From Alliaria petiolata (taxonomy: Eukaryota > Streptophyta > Magnoliopsida > Brassicales > Brassicaceae): a DNA stretch of 64,000 nt. The notes under the pieces were generated by a model. That model was given only the letters and a program-made list of their open reading frames with translations, did no database searches and was not told the origin of the DNA. The position numbers and the translations under genes were made by a program. The DNA lies in NCBI GenBank assembly GCA_020283515.1, contig JAHZTW010000001.1, forward strand, positions 389,593,906-389,657,905. Direction: 5' to 3'. Below are positions 35,720 to 47,647 of the stretch, piece after piece. Position 1 is the stretch's first letter. Every line of letters begins with the position of its first letter.

Positions 35720-36059
35720 CGAGAAGTGCTACCAAAACTGTTCACCGAATCTATTCACGGGATAGCGAATGTCCTCGCCGATAAACAGTTACAACAAAAC
35801 GATATCATGAACTATGAAAACGGAACCAGGTGGTCGTATCCTGGTGGTAATGGGCTCACGGCTGTGAGTTCCGCCATCCGGGTTCGATTCCTGGCCACAG
35901 CAGATTTAACATGGCTTCCGCTAGGCCTCCAGGAGCACGTCAGATCCGATTGGACGCGGCGCTAGTTGGGTGGTGGGGCCCAGATACCTGGATCATAAAA
36001 AAAAAAAAAACTATGAAAACGGCGGTGGCGATTGGAAGCGTCTGATTTCTTCTATCTAG
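35720..36059 (+). pseudogene. Unidentified ORF tail split by a SINE
   Basis: After an acceptor-like ATTCTTCAG (35711-35719) a frame reads REVLPKLFTESIHGIANVLA and on to NDIMNYENG. With the SINE and one target copy left out, the same frame goes on GGDWKRLISSI and stops at TAG 36057-36059. Amino-acid composition and the clean stop look like the last exon of a real gene. I do not recognise the protein. Upstream reading frames contain stops, so it is a fragment. Confidence 0.4.
35824..36009 (+). mobile_element. tRNA-derived SINE
   Basis: A Pol III B box GGTTCGATTCC (35881-35891) follows an A-box-like TGGTGGTAATGGG (35842-35854). The element ends in a poly(A) run (about 35997-36009). A 13-bp target duplication ACTATGAAAACGG flanks it (35811-35823 and 36010-36022). 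There is no tRNA cloverleaf, so it is not a tRNA gene. Confidence 0.9.
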
Positions 36060-36349
36060 GGTTCGGTGGTGGTGGTGGCGATTCAAAGTCTTCTCATGGT
36101 CTTTTCGATTTCCTTTGTGCATCTTCTTTTTTATTCCACACTCTAAATATAGACAAAATAAAAAAAATATGTTGGAAGGGTAATGTAAGGAGAATTTTGT
36201 CTTTTCAGATGCTGAAAGTGTCCAATAAGCACAAAGTGCCTGTTTTGTAAACATAACTACTAAAAGTGCCCTTACGTGTAATTATCTCCAAATATAATGC
36301 TCCATTTTTATTTAATTTTAGTTTTCCTCATTTTGTATGTAAGTAAACT

Positions 36350-37705
36350 TTCATCTATAATATAAAAGTTGGGTTGTGTCTCACAAGAAAATAACACATC
36401 ATTATCCACCTTTGTAACACATCATCCTTTTTTTTAAATAATCAATTAAACTAATAACTTTTCATCTATTCTTTAAATGTATTTTGAAAAAAACAAATAT
36501 GGTTTTGAAAAAAATAATAATTAAATCAATGACTTTTTATCTATTCTTTAAATGCATTTTGAAAAACCAAATCTGGTTTTGACAAAAAATAAATAAAGTT
36601 TTGTAGTTTTACAAGTTTTTCAAATGTGTGTTTTTTTTAGATTTGGTACAAAATTGCAGATTTATGTTTTCGGTAAAAAACGTGGTTTTATAGATTTTAT
36701 CGAGAAAACAAGATGGAAATTTTGACCAAAAAATGAGATTTTGCAGTTTAACAAGAAAACATAATTTCCAAGTTTTGGTGGAAAACGCATTTTGTAATTT
36801 TAGTGGGAAAACAAAGTTTTGATAAGATAATGCAAATTCATATTTTTAGAGAAAAACAAGATTTTACGGTCTTAACGAAAAATGCGATTTTGCAGTTTTG
36901 GCGGAAAACAAGTATTTATAGTTTTGACGAAAAATATGGTTTTGATGGAAAATGTGATTTTGTGGTTTTAGCGAAAAAAACTATTTTGACTCAGCATCAA
37001 ATTTTATAAGGAAAAATATTATAATCATATATGATTCAATATGAAGTTTTATAAAGAAAAGCTTCACAATTTTACATTGTTGTTTCCATAAGATGTAGTT
37101 GGATAAAATAATATGGTGATGTGGTTTCAAAATAGTTGGACAGAGTAATATATACTAATGCTTTCAATATGTATAACATGATTATCAATAAATTTTTTAT
37201 AAAATATTTATCAAACTACTAATCTATAAGATTATTAATAATTATATTTAAAAAACCCCGCGTGTGCACAAAAACTTAGCAGGAAAACTAAATTTTGATG
37301 AAAAATACGATTTCATTTTTTTACGGGAAACAAGATTTTGTGATCTTAACAAAAAATATGATTTTGCAGTTTTGGTGGAAAAACGAATATTTATAGTTTT
37401 GACGGAAAAATATGGTTTGAAGGAAAATGTGGGTTTGCAAGTTTTACAAAGGAAATGCCCCATAAGTTCTTAAAATATATTAATTTATTGTAGTTTTTTC
37501 TTACAATTTTACATTATTATTTCCATAAGATATTGTTTTAAAATAGTTGGACAAAATAATATGGTGTTGATAATAAGTTACTAAAGTTTTCATTTATGTA
37601 TAACATAATTATCAATATTTTTTATAAAATATTTATCAAATTATAAATTTATAAAATTATTAAAAAATTATATTTAAACAATCCTGGGTGTATACCCGGG
37701 GTATT
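36350..37705 (+). mobile_element. Helitron-like AT-rich sequence with minisatellite
   Basis: The left edge TCTATAATATAAAAGTTGGG resembles Arabidopsis Helitron 5' ends. Two similar 3' portions end near 37270 and 37705 with ATTATATTTAAA followed by a GC-rich hairpin-like word (CCCCGCGTGTGCAC; CCTGGGTGTATACCCGGGG). Between them degenerate 20-25-bp units (GATTTTGCAGTTTTGGCGGA variants) repeat. A clear CTRR-T end is missing, so this is tentative. Confidence 0.4.
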
Positions 37706-38045
37706 CATCAAATATAAATCAAGTCAAATGATTTTGACATTATGCTCAAAGCATGGAAGTTTTATGAATCCCCACTATTAAGTTGGGATCATAATCAGGA
37801 CCGCTTAAAAACGCAATGTAAACGTAATATGAGAAAAAGGTCATATGAGAAAGATATTAGAAAACTCAAGAATGTATTAATAGTAAGCGTGTCATTTCGA
37901 TTTAAAAGAACGGCAGAGTGCATACATAATTTTGATTTTAATAGACAATTAACAAAACTGATTGTAATATTGTGTAGATGAACCGGAAACGTGGTTTCAT
38001 AAATGAACTTGAGACAAAAGGGTTTTGGGACAAAGTTAAATCTTA

Positions 38046-38288
38046 CTCTCTCCGTTTCACAAAGAGTGTCATTTTAAAGTTTTGTTTTTGTTTCACAAAG
38101 AGTGTCACTTTGTATTTTCAATGCAATTTTTAAAATAAAAATCCAGTTTTGACCTTGTTATATTGTTGTATTAATTAGAAAGAGAAATTTGTTTAATGTA
38201 TTAATAAATGGTAGAATAGAACTTTTACTAGTTTTTTTTAATATGTGTGAAAAAGAATAGAATGACACTCTTTGTAAAACAGAGGGAG
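38046..38288. mobile_element. Stowaway-like MITE
   Basis: The ends CTCTCTCCGTTTCACAAAG and, inverted, CTCCCTCTGTTTTACAAAG extend to AGTGTCATT. A TA dinucleotide lies on both sides (38044-38045, 38289-38290), typical of Tc1/mariner-derived Stowaway elements. Confidence 0.85.
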
Positions 38289-38332
38289 TAGTAACCAACA
38301 CACAGTTTCTTATACAAAATAGATTTGAAGCT

Positions 38333-38335
<3 letters not shown>

Positions 38336-38363
<28 letters not shown>
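38336..38363. repeat. (TA)n microsatellite
   Basis: About 13 TA units directly before the LINE ORF1 leader. Confidence 0.95.
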
Positions 38364-38366
<3 letters not shown>

Positions 38367-38486
38367 GATCTTCTCGGTAAAAAGCAGATGCGATTCATTG
38401 GCGATTAGGTCTTCCGCCTTCTTGCCACCGGCGGAGAAGCCTCACGCTCTCCGTTGAGAACTCTCTTCTCCTTCATTCTTGTAACT

Positions 38487-39905
38487 ATGGCCTCCTCCTC
38501 CGCTCCGCCATCTCCTCATGTTCCTGTTCCTCCAGATCTGTTTTTCCTCCATCCCTTGGAAACACAACACTCTCCTCCGATTTGCTCCACCGTGGCTCCT
38601 CTCAGTCAGCTCCCTTCTCCGGCAGGTACCTTAGCGGGTGGAATTTTTGCTGCTCCTCCCGTGAGGGTTGCTGTTCCTAAGCTTTCTCCGACCGATCTAT
38701 GGGTTTAGAAAGTCAAAGCGTCCTTTCAGCCGTTGGTCAAGATGGCCTCTCCTTCTTTCACCTCAGATGGAACTCCTTCAGTGCGGGCCCCTGATTCGAT
38801 AATTTTGGGGTCTTCTATAATGTGGAAAGATCATCTGGTAGCTTTCTTTCATGGCAATCCTCGCCAAAATTTTCTCTGATCTAAATCCGATTTGGGGGAA
38901 AATGGGCGAATCTCGGTCAAACACCACTCTACCGGTGTTTGTTTGATCTACATTCCTTGTCCAGCGACTAGGCAGTGGGCTCTAGATGTTGGCTTCTGGC
39001 ATTCAGGGAATTGCTCCTGCACGGTCTCTCTTTGGCATCCGACATTAAATCTATCTCCAATGAAGCTCGTTCATGCACCGGTTTGGGTTCTTTTTCGCAA
39101 GGTTCCACCAGAACTCTGGTCTATACCTGGTTTCAGTACTATTGCTTTAGGTGTGGAGTTCCCAGTTCATTCTGAATTTTCAGCGCTGAAACCGTATACC
39201 AATGGTATGTTAAGATAAAAGTTGTTGTGGAATTGGGTAAGGCGAGGCCTACTTCAGTTTGTGTTACTGATAAGCTAGGTAATTCGGTGTCTGTTTCTGC
39301 GGAGTTTCCTCGGCTGCCTCCGAAATGTGGGAGATGTAAGGAATTTGGACATCTTGAATTGCGTTGTCCCTCTGCTATTCTTCGACAGGCTGTTGATGTC
39401 AAGGCTGGTGACTTTGTTAAGTCTGTTCTTGCTGTTGGCTCATGTTCTCCAATCACGAGTGTTGTTGAGAAAGTGGATTGTCCTGCCTCTGTAAAAACGG
39501 TTTGTGGGTTAGAGGAAGCTTCTCATAAAGACATTGTCAGTGAAGAGTCGAGCTCAGGAGGTTGGACTCGTGTTGTGAGGCGGTCTAAGCATCAGCCTTC
39601 GTCTTCTTCTGTTTCAGTTTCCTTAGGAAGACTTTCAAAGCTACCAATTACAAATTCTCAATTTGCAGAGAAGAAGAGCTTGTTAAGGCGGCTCAGTTGA
39701 TAATTAGAAAGAGTTTGGCTGTTTTAGACTCGGATCCTCCTCCTTTTATGTCTGCTGTCTCTAGGAGAAAGGCAAGGAAAAATCAGAGACAGAAACTGCT
39801 TCTGCTATCCTGCACAGGCTCTGATGTTGCAGAGCCCTCGAATTCTGTTTCTCAAGCTTCTCGTAATGATTTTGTTTCAACTCCGGATGGACAAGCGCCT
39901 GTTTG
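38487..39905 (+). pseudogene. LINE ORF1 (DUF4283 and zinc knuckle), broken
   Basis: The start MASSSAPPSPHVPVPPDLFF is followed by a proline-rich N-terminus, a DUF4283-type RNA-binding region (WHSGNCSCTVSLWHP, about 38892-39218) and a CCHC knuckle CGRCKEFGHLELRC (about 39329-39370). In plant L1 LINEs this protein binds the element RNA. Frame changes near 38700, 38880 and 39220 break it. ORF2 does not follow. At about 39905 the sequence switches to a word (TTTGTTTGTCCTCAAACAAAAC) also found at 47675, then to gypsy pol. Confidence 0.8.
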
Positions 39906-39939
39906 TTTGTCCTCAAACAAAACAGAAATCTAAGTAAGT

Positions 39940-40447
39940 GTCCACATGAACGTCATAAAAGTTATGCAGTAAGCGGAGAAGAAATTTGGAGTTTGAAGTG
40001 GGCGACTTAGTTTATCTGAAAATGAGGACATTTCAGGGAGGTACGAAGACACGAAAGCTAAAGAAGCTTAAACCGAGGTATATGGGGCCGTATCCTTTCA
40101 TTGGGCGGATTGGGGCAAGGGTCTATCGCTTGGGATTATCGTCAGAGTTGTTAGGCTTCCACGACGTGTTTCATGTGTACGTTTTAAAGAAGGTTGTTAG
40201 AGAGGCAGAACTTATTTTGCAGTAGCTGCCAAGTGACCTCTGTAAGAATCTGACCGCGCTTAGTCAACCAGTGGCGATCCTAGAATGTCAAGAAAAGGAA
40301 GTTCAAGGGAAAGTGACTTCGATGCTCAGAGTTCGTTGGGAAAGAGATAGAATCCACGAAGAAACCTGGGAATCCGAAACTCAGATGAAAGAAGATTATC
40401 AAAGACTTTTCGAGAAGCATATCGGTACGTCTGTCAGAGTCTGAATT
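39940..40447 (+). pseudogene. Ty3/gypsy pol C-terminus
   Basis: The frame 39986-40225 reads EFEVGDLVYLKM, then LKPRYMGPYPFIGRIG and LGFHDVFHVYVLKK, the integrase C-terminal domain of plant gypsy elements. After a stop at 40225 the same frame continues with a chromodomain-like tail (VRWERDRIHEETWESE) to about 40443. A frame break lies near 39970. The 5' part of the element is missing. The 3' LTR follows at once. Confidence 0.8.
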
Positions 40448-40479
40448 CGGGGACGAATTTCTCGTTAGTGGAGAAGAAT

Positions 40480-42239
40480 TTTAACAACCCCATGTGCATC
40501 TTCTATTTTAATCTTGCTTTTAAACATGCTTTAGACAAAGATTAGGCCCTCCATTCACCTTTGATCATTTCCTCCACTAAACCACCTACTTATTTCCCAC
40601 GTTTTCCCTTCTCACTCCCTATATAAACACCCCTAAACCCTCTCATTTCTTCACACCAAGCCTTCTTCACCTCTTAATAAACACACTAAAACGTGTTTTT
40701 TACACTAAAGCTTTGCTCGCTTCGAATCTTGCAAGTCTGAGGCCACCATCAGATTCTAGACGTCGAGACAGAGCCGTAGAAACCAAAATCAGCAGATTCC
40801 GCCAGCGCACGCGCCCCCACGCTCCGTCCGAAGTTTCGAGCGTGTAACTCACGTGCCGCCATCCTCCGCCGACACGCGCTGTCGTCAGCCGCCGCCGAAC
40901 ACCGTCCGTCGCCGTCGCTGGTAAGCCGTCGTCTTCCCTCCCCGCCGACCACCGCCGCCAGTGACCGTCGCCGGAAATCCGCCGTGATCGCCAGTGATCG
41001 GTTCGATCTGGTTTGGGTCGGTTCGGTTTGGTCCGGTTCAGTTCGGTCTGGTTCGGGTATTCAATCGGTTTGATTCGCATCCAGGTTAAGTCCGGTTTAA
41101 CCGTTGACCGGTTTGACCGTTGACTTGTTTGACTGGTTTGAGTGGTTTAACCGTTGATCGTTGACCCGTTAACCGTTTTTCGTCGTTCGAAGGCCGTTCT
41201 CACTCAATTTTTTGTGCTGATTTCAGATTCAACATCCGTTTGAGCATCAGAATTCAGAACCGCAGTTATCCGTATTTTGCTAAGGTGAGGGTGGTTCCGA
41301 TCAATTCCTCATACAATGTATATCATGGTAGAAGTGTCTAGGGCGTTCATTCATATCTATGTGTATCTATAAGCATACATGTAGGTGTCGTGATCTATAT
41401 ACATACGTAAAACTATATCTATATATATAATAGTTTTTGATATGTGATACACCTAGATTAATACTTAGGTTGCTAAGAACGAATATGGTTATGTGATGTT
41501 TGAGGAATATTTGCTGGTGTGTATTTCGTGGGGATATGCGTTATGTGGGTTGGGAAGTCTGAGTTTAGGATGAGACTTGAGGTCTGTGTGTGCGTCGGTG
41601 TAACGCCGTTTGGATAGAGATTTTCAAAGGGTTACGTCATCTTTCTTGCTGGACCACGCGGAGACCGACTGAGGTGGCGTCTTCGCTAGAGGGGGCGCGC
41701 AGCGAGCCCAAAGCTAGTGTTGCAGACAGTGATTTCCGTATAGGGGGCGTGAACGCGTTGAGACACCATGAGAGTGGCGCGGGTCACGTGTAGATACTGT
41801 GTGGTGAAGGCAAAGTCTTTGTTGTTTGCTTATGCTTTACTGGATGTTCTACCTAGGTACTTTTGTTATGATATGTGTTGTTTGATGGCGATTGATCGTA
41901 GTTTCTCTCACTGAGCATCAGTCGAGATGCTCACCTCCTCATTCTTTTCCCTTTTCAGGTGAGCCTGAGGAAGTGCAGGAGTAAAGGTCTTGGTTTGGTG
42001 CAACATTTTGGGTTTCGGGGTGACTTTTGGATTGTTTAAATGAATTTATTATAATATGTTTTAAATAATGATTGTATGTTTTTATTCGGTATTTCGTTTG
42101 ATAAACATGATTTGGAATATGTGCGGATTTTATCGGATTTAATAATAAATGGAGTGTTTTGTAATAATTTGAGTAACTTGAGTTATAAGTTAGGGTTTGT
42201 GGCACGCCGTTCTCGAGAGAGGATGAGACGGGTGTTACA
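40480..42239 (+). repeat. 3' LTR of gypsy element (LTR-A)
   Basis: It starts with a degenerate TTTAACAACCCC and ends GACGGGTGTTACA, matching the TGTAACACCC..GGGTGTTACA pattern of gypsy LTRs. It contains a TATAAACACC box (about 40620) and a GC-rich stretch (40740-41000). Parts of it recur at 55226-55487 and 62727-63029. Confidence 0.8.
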
Positions 42240-44162
42240 AATAAGACGGAGTAGTTGCTGTGCCCAACAACTTTCCAGCGATAGCCAGTCATACTGTGTA
42301 AGTGTACATGCAAGTAAAGAATAGATGATCCCTGGTTTCATCCGGTTCGGCACAGAAAAGGCAATTTTGAGTTAGACCCCATCCTCTCATACGATCATTC
42401 GTGGATAGTCGGTTGCGTATTGTTAGCCAAGTCATGAATGATTGTCTAGGTACTCCCTGCGAGAACCAAACAACCCGATGCCATAAAGCAGTTTCCCTCA
42501 TTGGTCTAATTTGATTCCAAGTGTTTGAAGCTGAGTATACTGTACGATATTGCCCCTCCTCATGCCTCCACAAGATAATGTCAGTTCCCACAACAGTACT
42601 CGGTATTGGTTTTTCAAGAATACTTGCACACAATTCCCTGTAATATCGTCCCCTGATACCCCGGATAGTCCAATCTGTTGCATTAGCCGCATCTGTCACG
42701 GACGCAGTACACGAGAGACCAAGAATCCGAGGACCAGCTGCACTTGTGACGTCGATCAATTTACCCTTTTGTAGCCAATCATCAAACCAGAAAAAGCTTT
42801 TCTGTCATCTTGAATATCAACCCGAAGAAAAGGATAGACTTGATCCTGAAGTTTCAGCAGTTTCCTCCATACCCATGATCCCTTATTCCCCTGTTTTACA
42901 TCCCAAAAAGAGTAATTGTTGAGTAGGTAATACTTAATCCAGGCTACGCAAAGCGATCCCGATAAGGAGAAGAATCGCCAAATCAAATTAAAGGCAAAGA
43001 CTCTTGAGGAATTTCTTAGACGGCGCAGCCCAAGACTCCCCCCCCCCCTTCACTCTTAGGATAACATCACTCTTTCCAGAAGACCTTTGATTTATGGGTG
43101 TCATTCGGCGAGCCTGACCATAGGAAAGCATTGCACATGCTTTCAATTTGATCCATGCACTTCTGTGGGAGGATGTAAGCTAAACACCAAAATGATTTGC
43201 TCAAGCCGTCCCGCGTAGGATAGATTGCTGTGTGCCCAAGACAGAAATCTACTGCGGATCTTGTCCACAAGAGGTTCGTAATCGATCACCATCAGTGGTA
43301 ATCCCAAGTAACGTATGGGCAGCGTCCCCATTGATAATCCCAACACAGAGATCTTTGTATGTAGCGTTGTGTCAGCTTTTCCTGCCACATATATCGATGA
43401 TTTGGATTCATTGATATGCAACCCGGACATCAGCGCAAAATCCCTTAAAACAGTGGTGATCCCTTTCAATGAACATGGAGTCCCATCTGTAAACACCAAA
43501 ATATCATCAACAAAACTTAAATGGGTTAATTCCACTTCTTTGTACTTCGGGTGATATCCAAAGTCCCCATTTGATGCAGATTTGTTTAGCATTTTGGATT
43601 GTTCATTATTTAGTATTACATACAAAAATGGTGAAAGCTAACATCCTTGTCTGATCCCTCGTGCACTTTTAAAAAATCCTTCCAGTTCCCCGTTCACAGC
43701 GACAAAGAAACTAGCAGTTGATATGCATGTATAAATCCAGTGAATGAACAACTCTGGAAGCCCCATCGCCTGCAATACAGATCAGATAAATGATCATTTA
43801 ACCGTATCGAAGGCTTTGGCAATATCGTATTTGATTGTACATCTGGCGGGCGAAGATGAAGTGTGATACCCATTTATCAATTCTGCTGCCAGCAACGCAT
43901 TTTCCAGAAGTAGTCGTCCTTTAATAAATGCACTATGGTTGGCTTCAATGGCTTTTGGTAACAGAGTTTTAAGCCTTCTCACAAGTACCTTACATATAAC
44001 CTTTTATAGGAGATTTTAACATGTTATAGGCCTATAGTCCTTCATTGTTTTTGCATTCTCAGATTTAGGAATCAGAGAGATGATTGTTGCATTTACCCCA
44101 GTAGGCATGAATCTAAACAGAAAGAAAGACTGAACCGCCGTGATGAAATCCTTTCCTACGAC

Positions 44163-44466
44163 CCCCCATGCTGCAACATAGAACTCCTTAGTAAAATCAT
44201 CTGGCCCGGAAACCTTATCATTTGGGAGTTGTTGTAATGCTGAGTAGACCTCTATTACCGAGATTGGGGCTACTAGATTTGATGCCATTGTACCCCTGTC
44301 TCTTATACACATCTAGATGTGTATAAGAGACAGCCCCCATGCTGCAACATAGAACTCCTTAGTAAAATCATCTGGCCCGGAAACCTTATCATTTGGGAGT
44401 TGTTGTAATGCTGAGTAGACCTCTATTACCGAGATTGGGGCTACTAGATTTGATGCCATTGTACCC
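44163..44466. other. 133-bp duplication around adapter (assembly fault)
   Basis: 44163-44295 and 44334-44466 are the same 133 bp of LINE sequence, separated only by the adapter. Reading LINE protein across one copy alone gives a continuous RT region. Confidence 0.95.
44296..44333. other. Nextera mate-pair junction adapter (artefact)
   Basis: CTGTCTCTTATACACATCT is followed by its reverse complement AGATGTGTATAAGAGACAG. This is two Tn5 mosaic ends head to head, the known circularisation adapter of Nextera mate-pair libraries. It is not plant DNA. It produces the MCIRDR start of a false ORF (44312-44016). Confidence 0.98.
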
Positions 44467-46189
44467 TTGCATGTAAATCCTATAAGATCTCGTAAATAGG
44501 GCAGGGGGACTACCTCTGAATCTATAGATTGTGTTTGAAGGAACCTCAGGTTATAGTTAACAGCTTCACCTTTAATATCCGATAGAGAAGTCAGTCACAC
44601 ACCCTCTTCTGTTTCTAGATATTTGATTGCATTGCGAGTAGTCCTCCTCGCTCCTGCTTTATGAAAAGCTCCATTGTTGTGATCACCGACTGTTAGCCAT
44701 CTGATGCAGGACTTTTGCTTGTAAAACTTCTCTTCCACGGACGCAAGATGGTGCCACCGGTCAGAAGCTACGGAGGCAGCTTTAAGTGTTGCATCAGTTG
44801 GGTTTTGCAGCACTTCGTTTTGACAAGTACACAGCTCCACGAAAGCACTCTTTGATCGGCTTGGTAGATCCCCATATTGTGTTCTATTCAATCCCGTTGT
44901 GCATATTTAAGCGACTTCAATTGCTTATGGAACTTATAAAGCGAGGCCCGAGAGTGTAGAGAGGCTGTTGCTCACCACAAATCTTCGCTACGATTGGAAG
45001 AAATTGCTCATGATCGACAAAAAAGTTAAAAAACTTGAGCGGTTTCCGGTTCACCGAGGTTTGCTGGGATAGATTAATAATACACCGTGCATGATCAGAT
45101 ACTCCCCCCCCACTTCAAAATTGGTAAAAGAGTGCGCGAATACATTCAACCATTCCCCATTTATCAATGCTTAATCCAACTTCTTTCCTAACGGATCACA
45201 CTCACGCTTATTCCACCAAGTGAATATACAGCCTATGAGAGAGATCCTCCAGATTACAATCCGCAACAAGATTCTGAAACTGCCTCATGCCAACTTAACT
45301 AGTGTGCTGGTCATACCTTCTGGAATGTTCGCTAGTAGCCAATGATTCATTGTAGTCCCCCATTAAGATTGAAGGCTTCGATAAAAATGCCCATAAGCCA
45401 CTTTAGTGACCCTAATTTCCTCCCACAGTATCCGCCTTTCAATCTCTGAGTTAGAAGCATAAACCACTGAACAAATAAAGACTGCCCTTGTAGCAATTAC
45501 ATGAACTGCACAAGTTAGTATTTGCGCTGACTTATGAAGAGGAGAGACCACCACCGCATCCGTCCAACAAAACCAGATACACCCCAGCCTGTGAAACTCG
45601 TAGTTTGCAATTGAGGACCATCCTGGTAAAGCTACCTTCATTATTGACATATGATTTTCTTCATGTACCCTTGTTTAAACAAAGCTTCCAAACAAGGGCT
45701 TTACTTCTCGAACCCATCTTCGAACTACCTCGTGCTTGCGTGGTGAATTGAATCCACGCATATTCCAAGCGAAGAAGAACGTCATAGTTTCCGTGAGGAA
45801 ACTTTTTTTGATTTTTGGACGAGTAATTTCTTCAAGTCCTTGGACCTATATATCAGTTTTCTAGGTGTGCATAAACCATTCTTTTGATTTTTCCCCACCA
45901 CTTGCGCTTGCCCCTTTTCATTATCCCCCTGTCGAACGTCAACAACCTTCCTTTCCTCCACCTCCTCTGCCCCCTCATTTTCATCTTCCTCCTCGGCGAT
46001 GTCAGCAAGAGCCTGATAGCGTGATGGTGAAACCGAATTCTGCCCTTCCCTTATAAAACAACAGTTGTGTCTATTCTGTGAGAGGGTGAATGGCGTGGCC
46101 CCGAAACTGTACTCCACTCCCCATTGATGGGGTATAAATAGTCGTCTGAAATTGGAGGATTTCTTTGGGGACTCATCTAGCTTTGAATT

Positions 46190-47647
46190 TGTAGGACCCT
46201 AAGCTGCAAGTGCACAGCGTGCGATGTAGTACTTAGGGTATCGATACACAGGGAGGAGATCAACTGCAAAATAGAGAATCAGGGCAAGCAAAGACGCAAG
46301 GAACTGGGGTTTTGGGGTAAGTGTCACGGTTTTGCAGAAAAGAAAGAAGGAAGAGTCACGTCTTATATAGAAGAGGTTGTCAATCAATTCTATAACCAAC
46401 GGGAAAAGGAAAACCAACTTAAGTGCTTGTAAAAAGGAAATCAGGTGAGCAATGCAGAAAAGGTAAATATTGAAGTGCGTAAATTTCGAGTTGTAAAGCA
46501 GATGGGGAAATACGTTGGGAATCTTATCGGGAAATCTATGGGGTTCTAACTAGAAATTGAACTCACAAAAGTTCAGACAAACGAGACTAGGCGATTTTCT
46601 CTTAACTAGAATCACTGGTTTTAACAACCTAACTGTGACAAGCTAGATCGATCTATGTTATGCAAACTTCACAGGTATACTATCGTATCCTGCGTCCTAG
46701 GCAAACACACAATAATGATCGGGACAATAAACGTTCACCGACTACTCCTTAGGTATGCATAAGCATCCCAGAAGCGTTGCGCTCCACCAAACTAGCTTCG
46801 GATCTGAAATTAAATAGGTTAAAGGTTTTCAAAGATCCTAAGATCAGACATCTAGTTCATGACGCTAGACTCATGCATTAAGAACAAGTTTTTTCGTTAA
46901 GAAAGAAAACCCTAATCTACAGCCTAAACGATCAGTTCAAGAATAGTTAATAAAATTCCCCATAGATCCCCTTAAACAACACCCAACGAAAATAAACTAC
47001 TCAGACATGAAAGAAGGAGTAGAAAATGTGATAGATGAATGCATGCTTGTATAAATCAATGAGAAGTAACAAATGTTTCAGCAGAAATCAATCTCCCTCG
47101 AAAAACAAGGATGGAGATCGAGAGAGAAAGAAGTTTGTGGTCGTCGGAACCAAAACAATGAAACTGTGAAAAGAAAACTTCGAACTCTCTAAAAGAAACC
47201 CTAAACATCGAGTATATATAGGTCTTCAAGTACCTTTGGTCGTCAATTAGGTCTTGCCTTGCATAAGACGGCTGCGGGTTTAATTTGGGCTTCAAATGGG
47301 TGCTTGACGGACCTTCCTGCTTCCTTCATAACTTGAGATTCAACTGTGAGATTGTTCTCAAACCACTTCGAGGTGAAAGACAGCTGATAAGGCTACCTTG
47401 TCTCCAAATATAAGCTTGATCTTATGGTGGGAAGACCATCGTCTGATGTTGAATTTATGCATCCGAGCACGGTTTTCGGGAATGTCGATTTTGCTCTAAA
47501 ATATGCGTCTTTTGCTAAGTTTACCTGAAAAGAGTCTTGAACAACCAAATACTCAAAATCTAGTGTTTATGCATTAAAACCTTAGTGAAATTCTTATTAA
47601 AGCACTCACTTATTATAGTAAAAACGTGTAAAATATGCATGTTATCA
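46190..47647 (-). repeat. 3' LTR of an Athila/Tat-type element (minus)
   Basis: On the minus strand the LTR begins TGATAACATGC after a PPT (AGTCTGGGGGAGT, 47648-47660) and ends GCAGCTTAGGGTCCTACA. No second LTR is in the window. Confidence 0.7.

Larger units (their letters stand above)
32388..36273. mobile_element. Possible Mutator-like element carrying gene pieces
   Basis: The left end (32388-about 32485) and the inverted right end (about 36175-36273) can be aligned over roughly 75-100 bp. Shared blocks include AAGGGCA, AGGCACTTT, TTATTGG and CACTTT. Long degenerate terminal repeats around unrelated coding scraps fit a Pack-MULE. Inside are a duplicated DUF1664-like exon, an unidentified ORF tail, a hAT MITE and a SINE. 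I could not find a clean 9-bp target duplication, so the exact ends and the class are inference. Confidence 0.5.
42245..46130 (-). pseudogene. L1-type LINE, decayed
   Basis: Reading leftward: the C-terminus of ORF1 (46117-45782, SRYQALADIAEEEDE), an endonuclease region (about 45660-44890), reverse transcriptase with AFIKGRLLLENALLAAELI, the YDIAKAFDTV block (43794-43982) and LSFVDDILVF (about 43520, the FADD-box equivalent), and a zf-RVT finger with CLFCAEPDETRDHLFFTC (about 42320-42380). Many stops and frame changes break it. A run of ten Cs occurs near 43040 and an adapter artefact sits in the RT region. Both ends are cut by LTRs. It cannot be active. Confidence 0.9.

Noticed and set aside
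35842..35900. Possible tRNA gene (B box present)
   Set aside because: No cloverleaf; poly(A) tail and target duplication show a SINE.
40700..41080. 126-codon basic ORF in GC-rich sequence
   Set aside because: It lies in the gypsy LTR; its composition (CCG-rich) explains the open frames.
44016..44312. 98-codon ORF starting MCIRDR
   Set aside because: The first codons are translated Nextera adapter; the rest is a LINE RT fragment.
46199..47295. Minus-strand ORFs of 70-80 codons
   Set aside because: They fall in an Athila/Tat-type LTR and show no domain.
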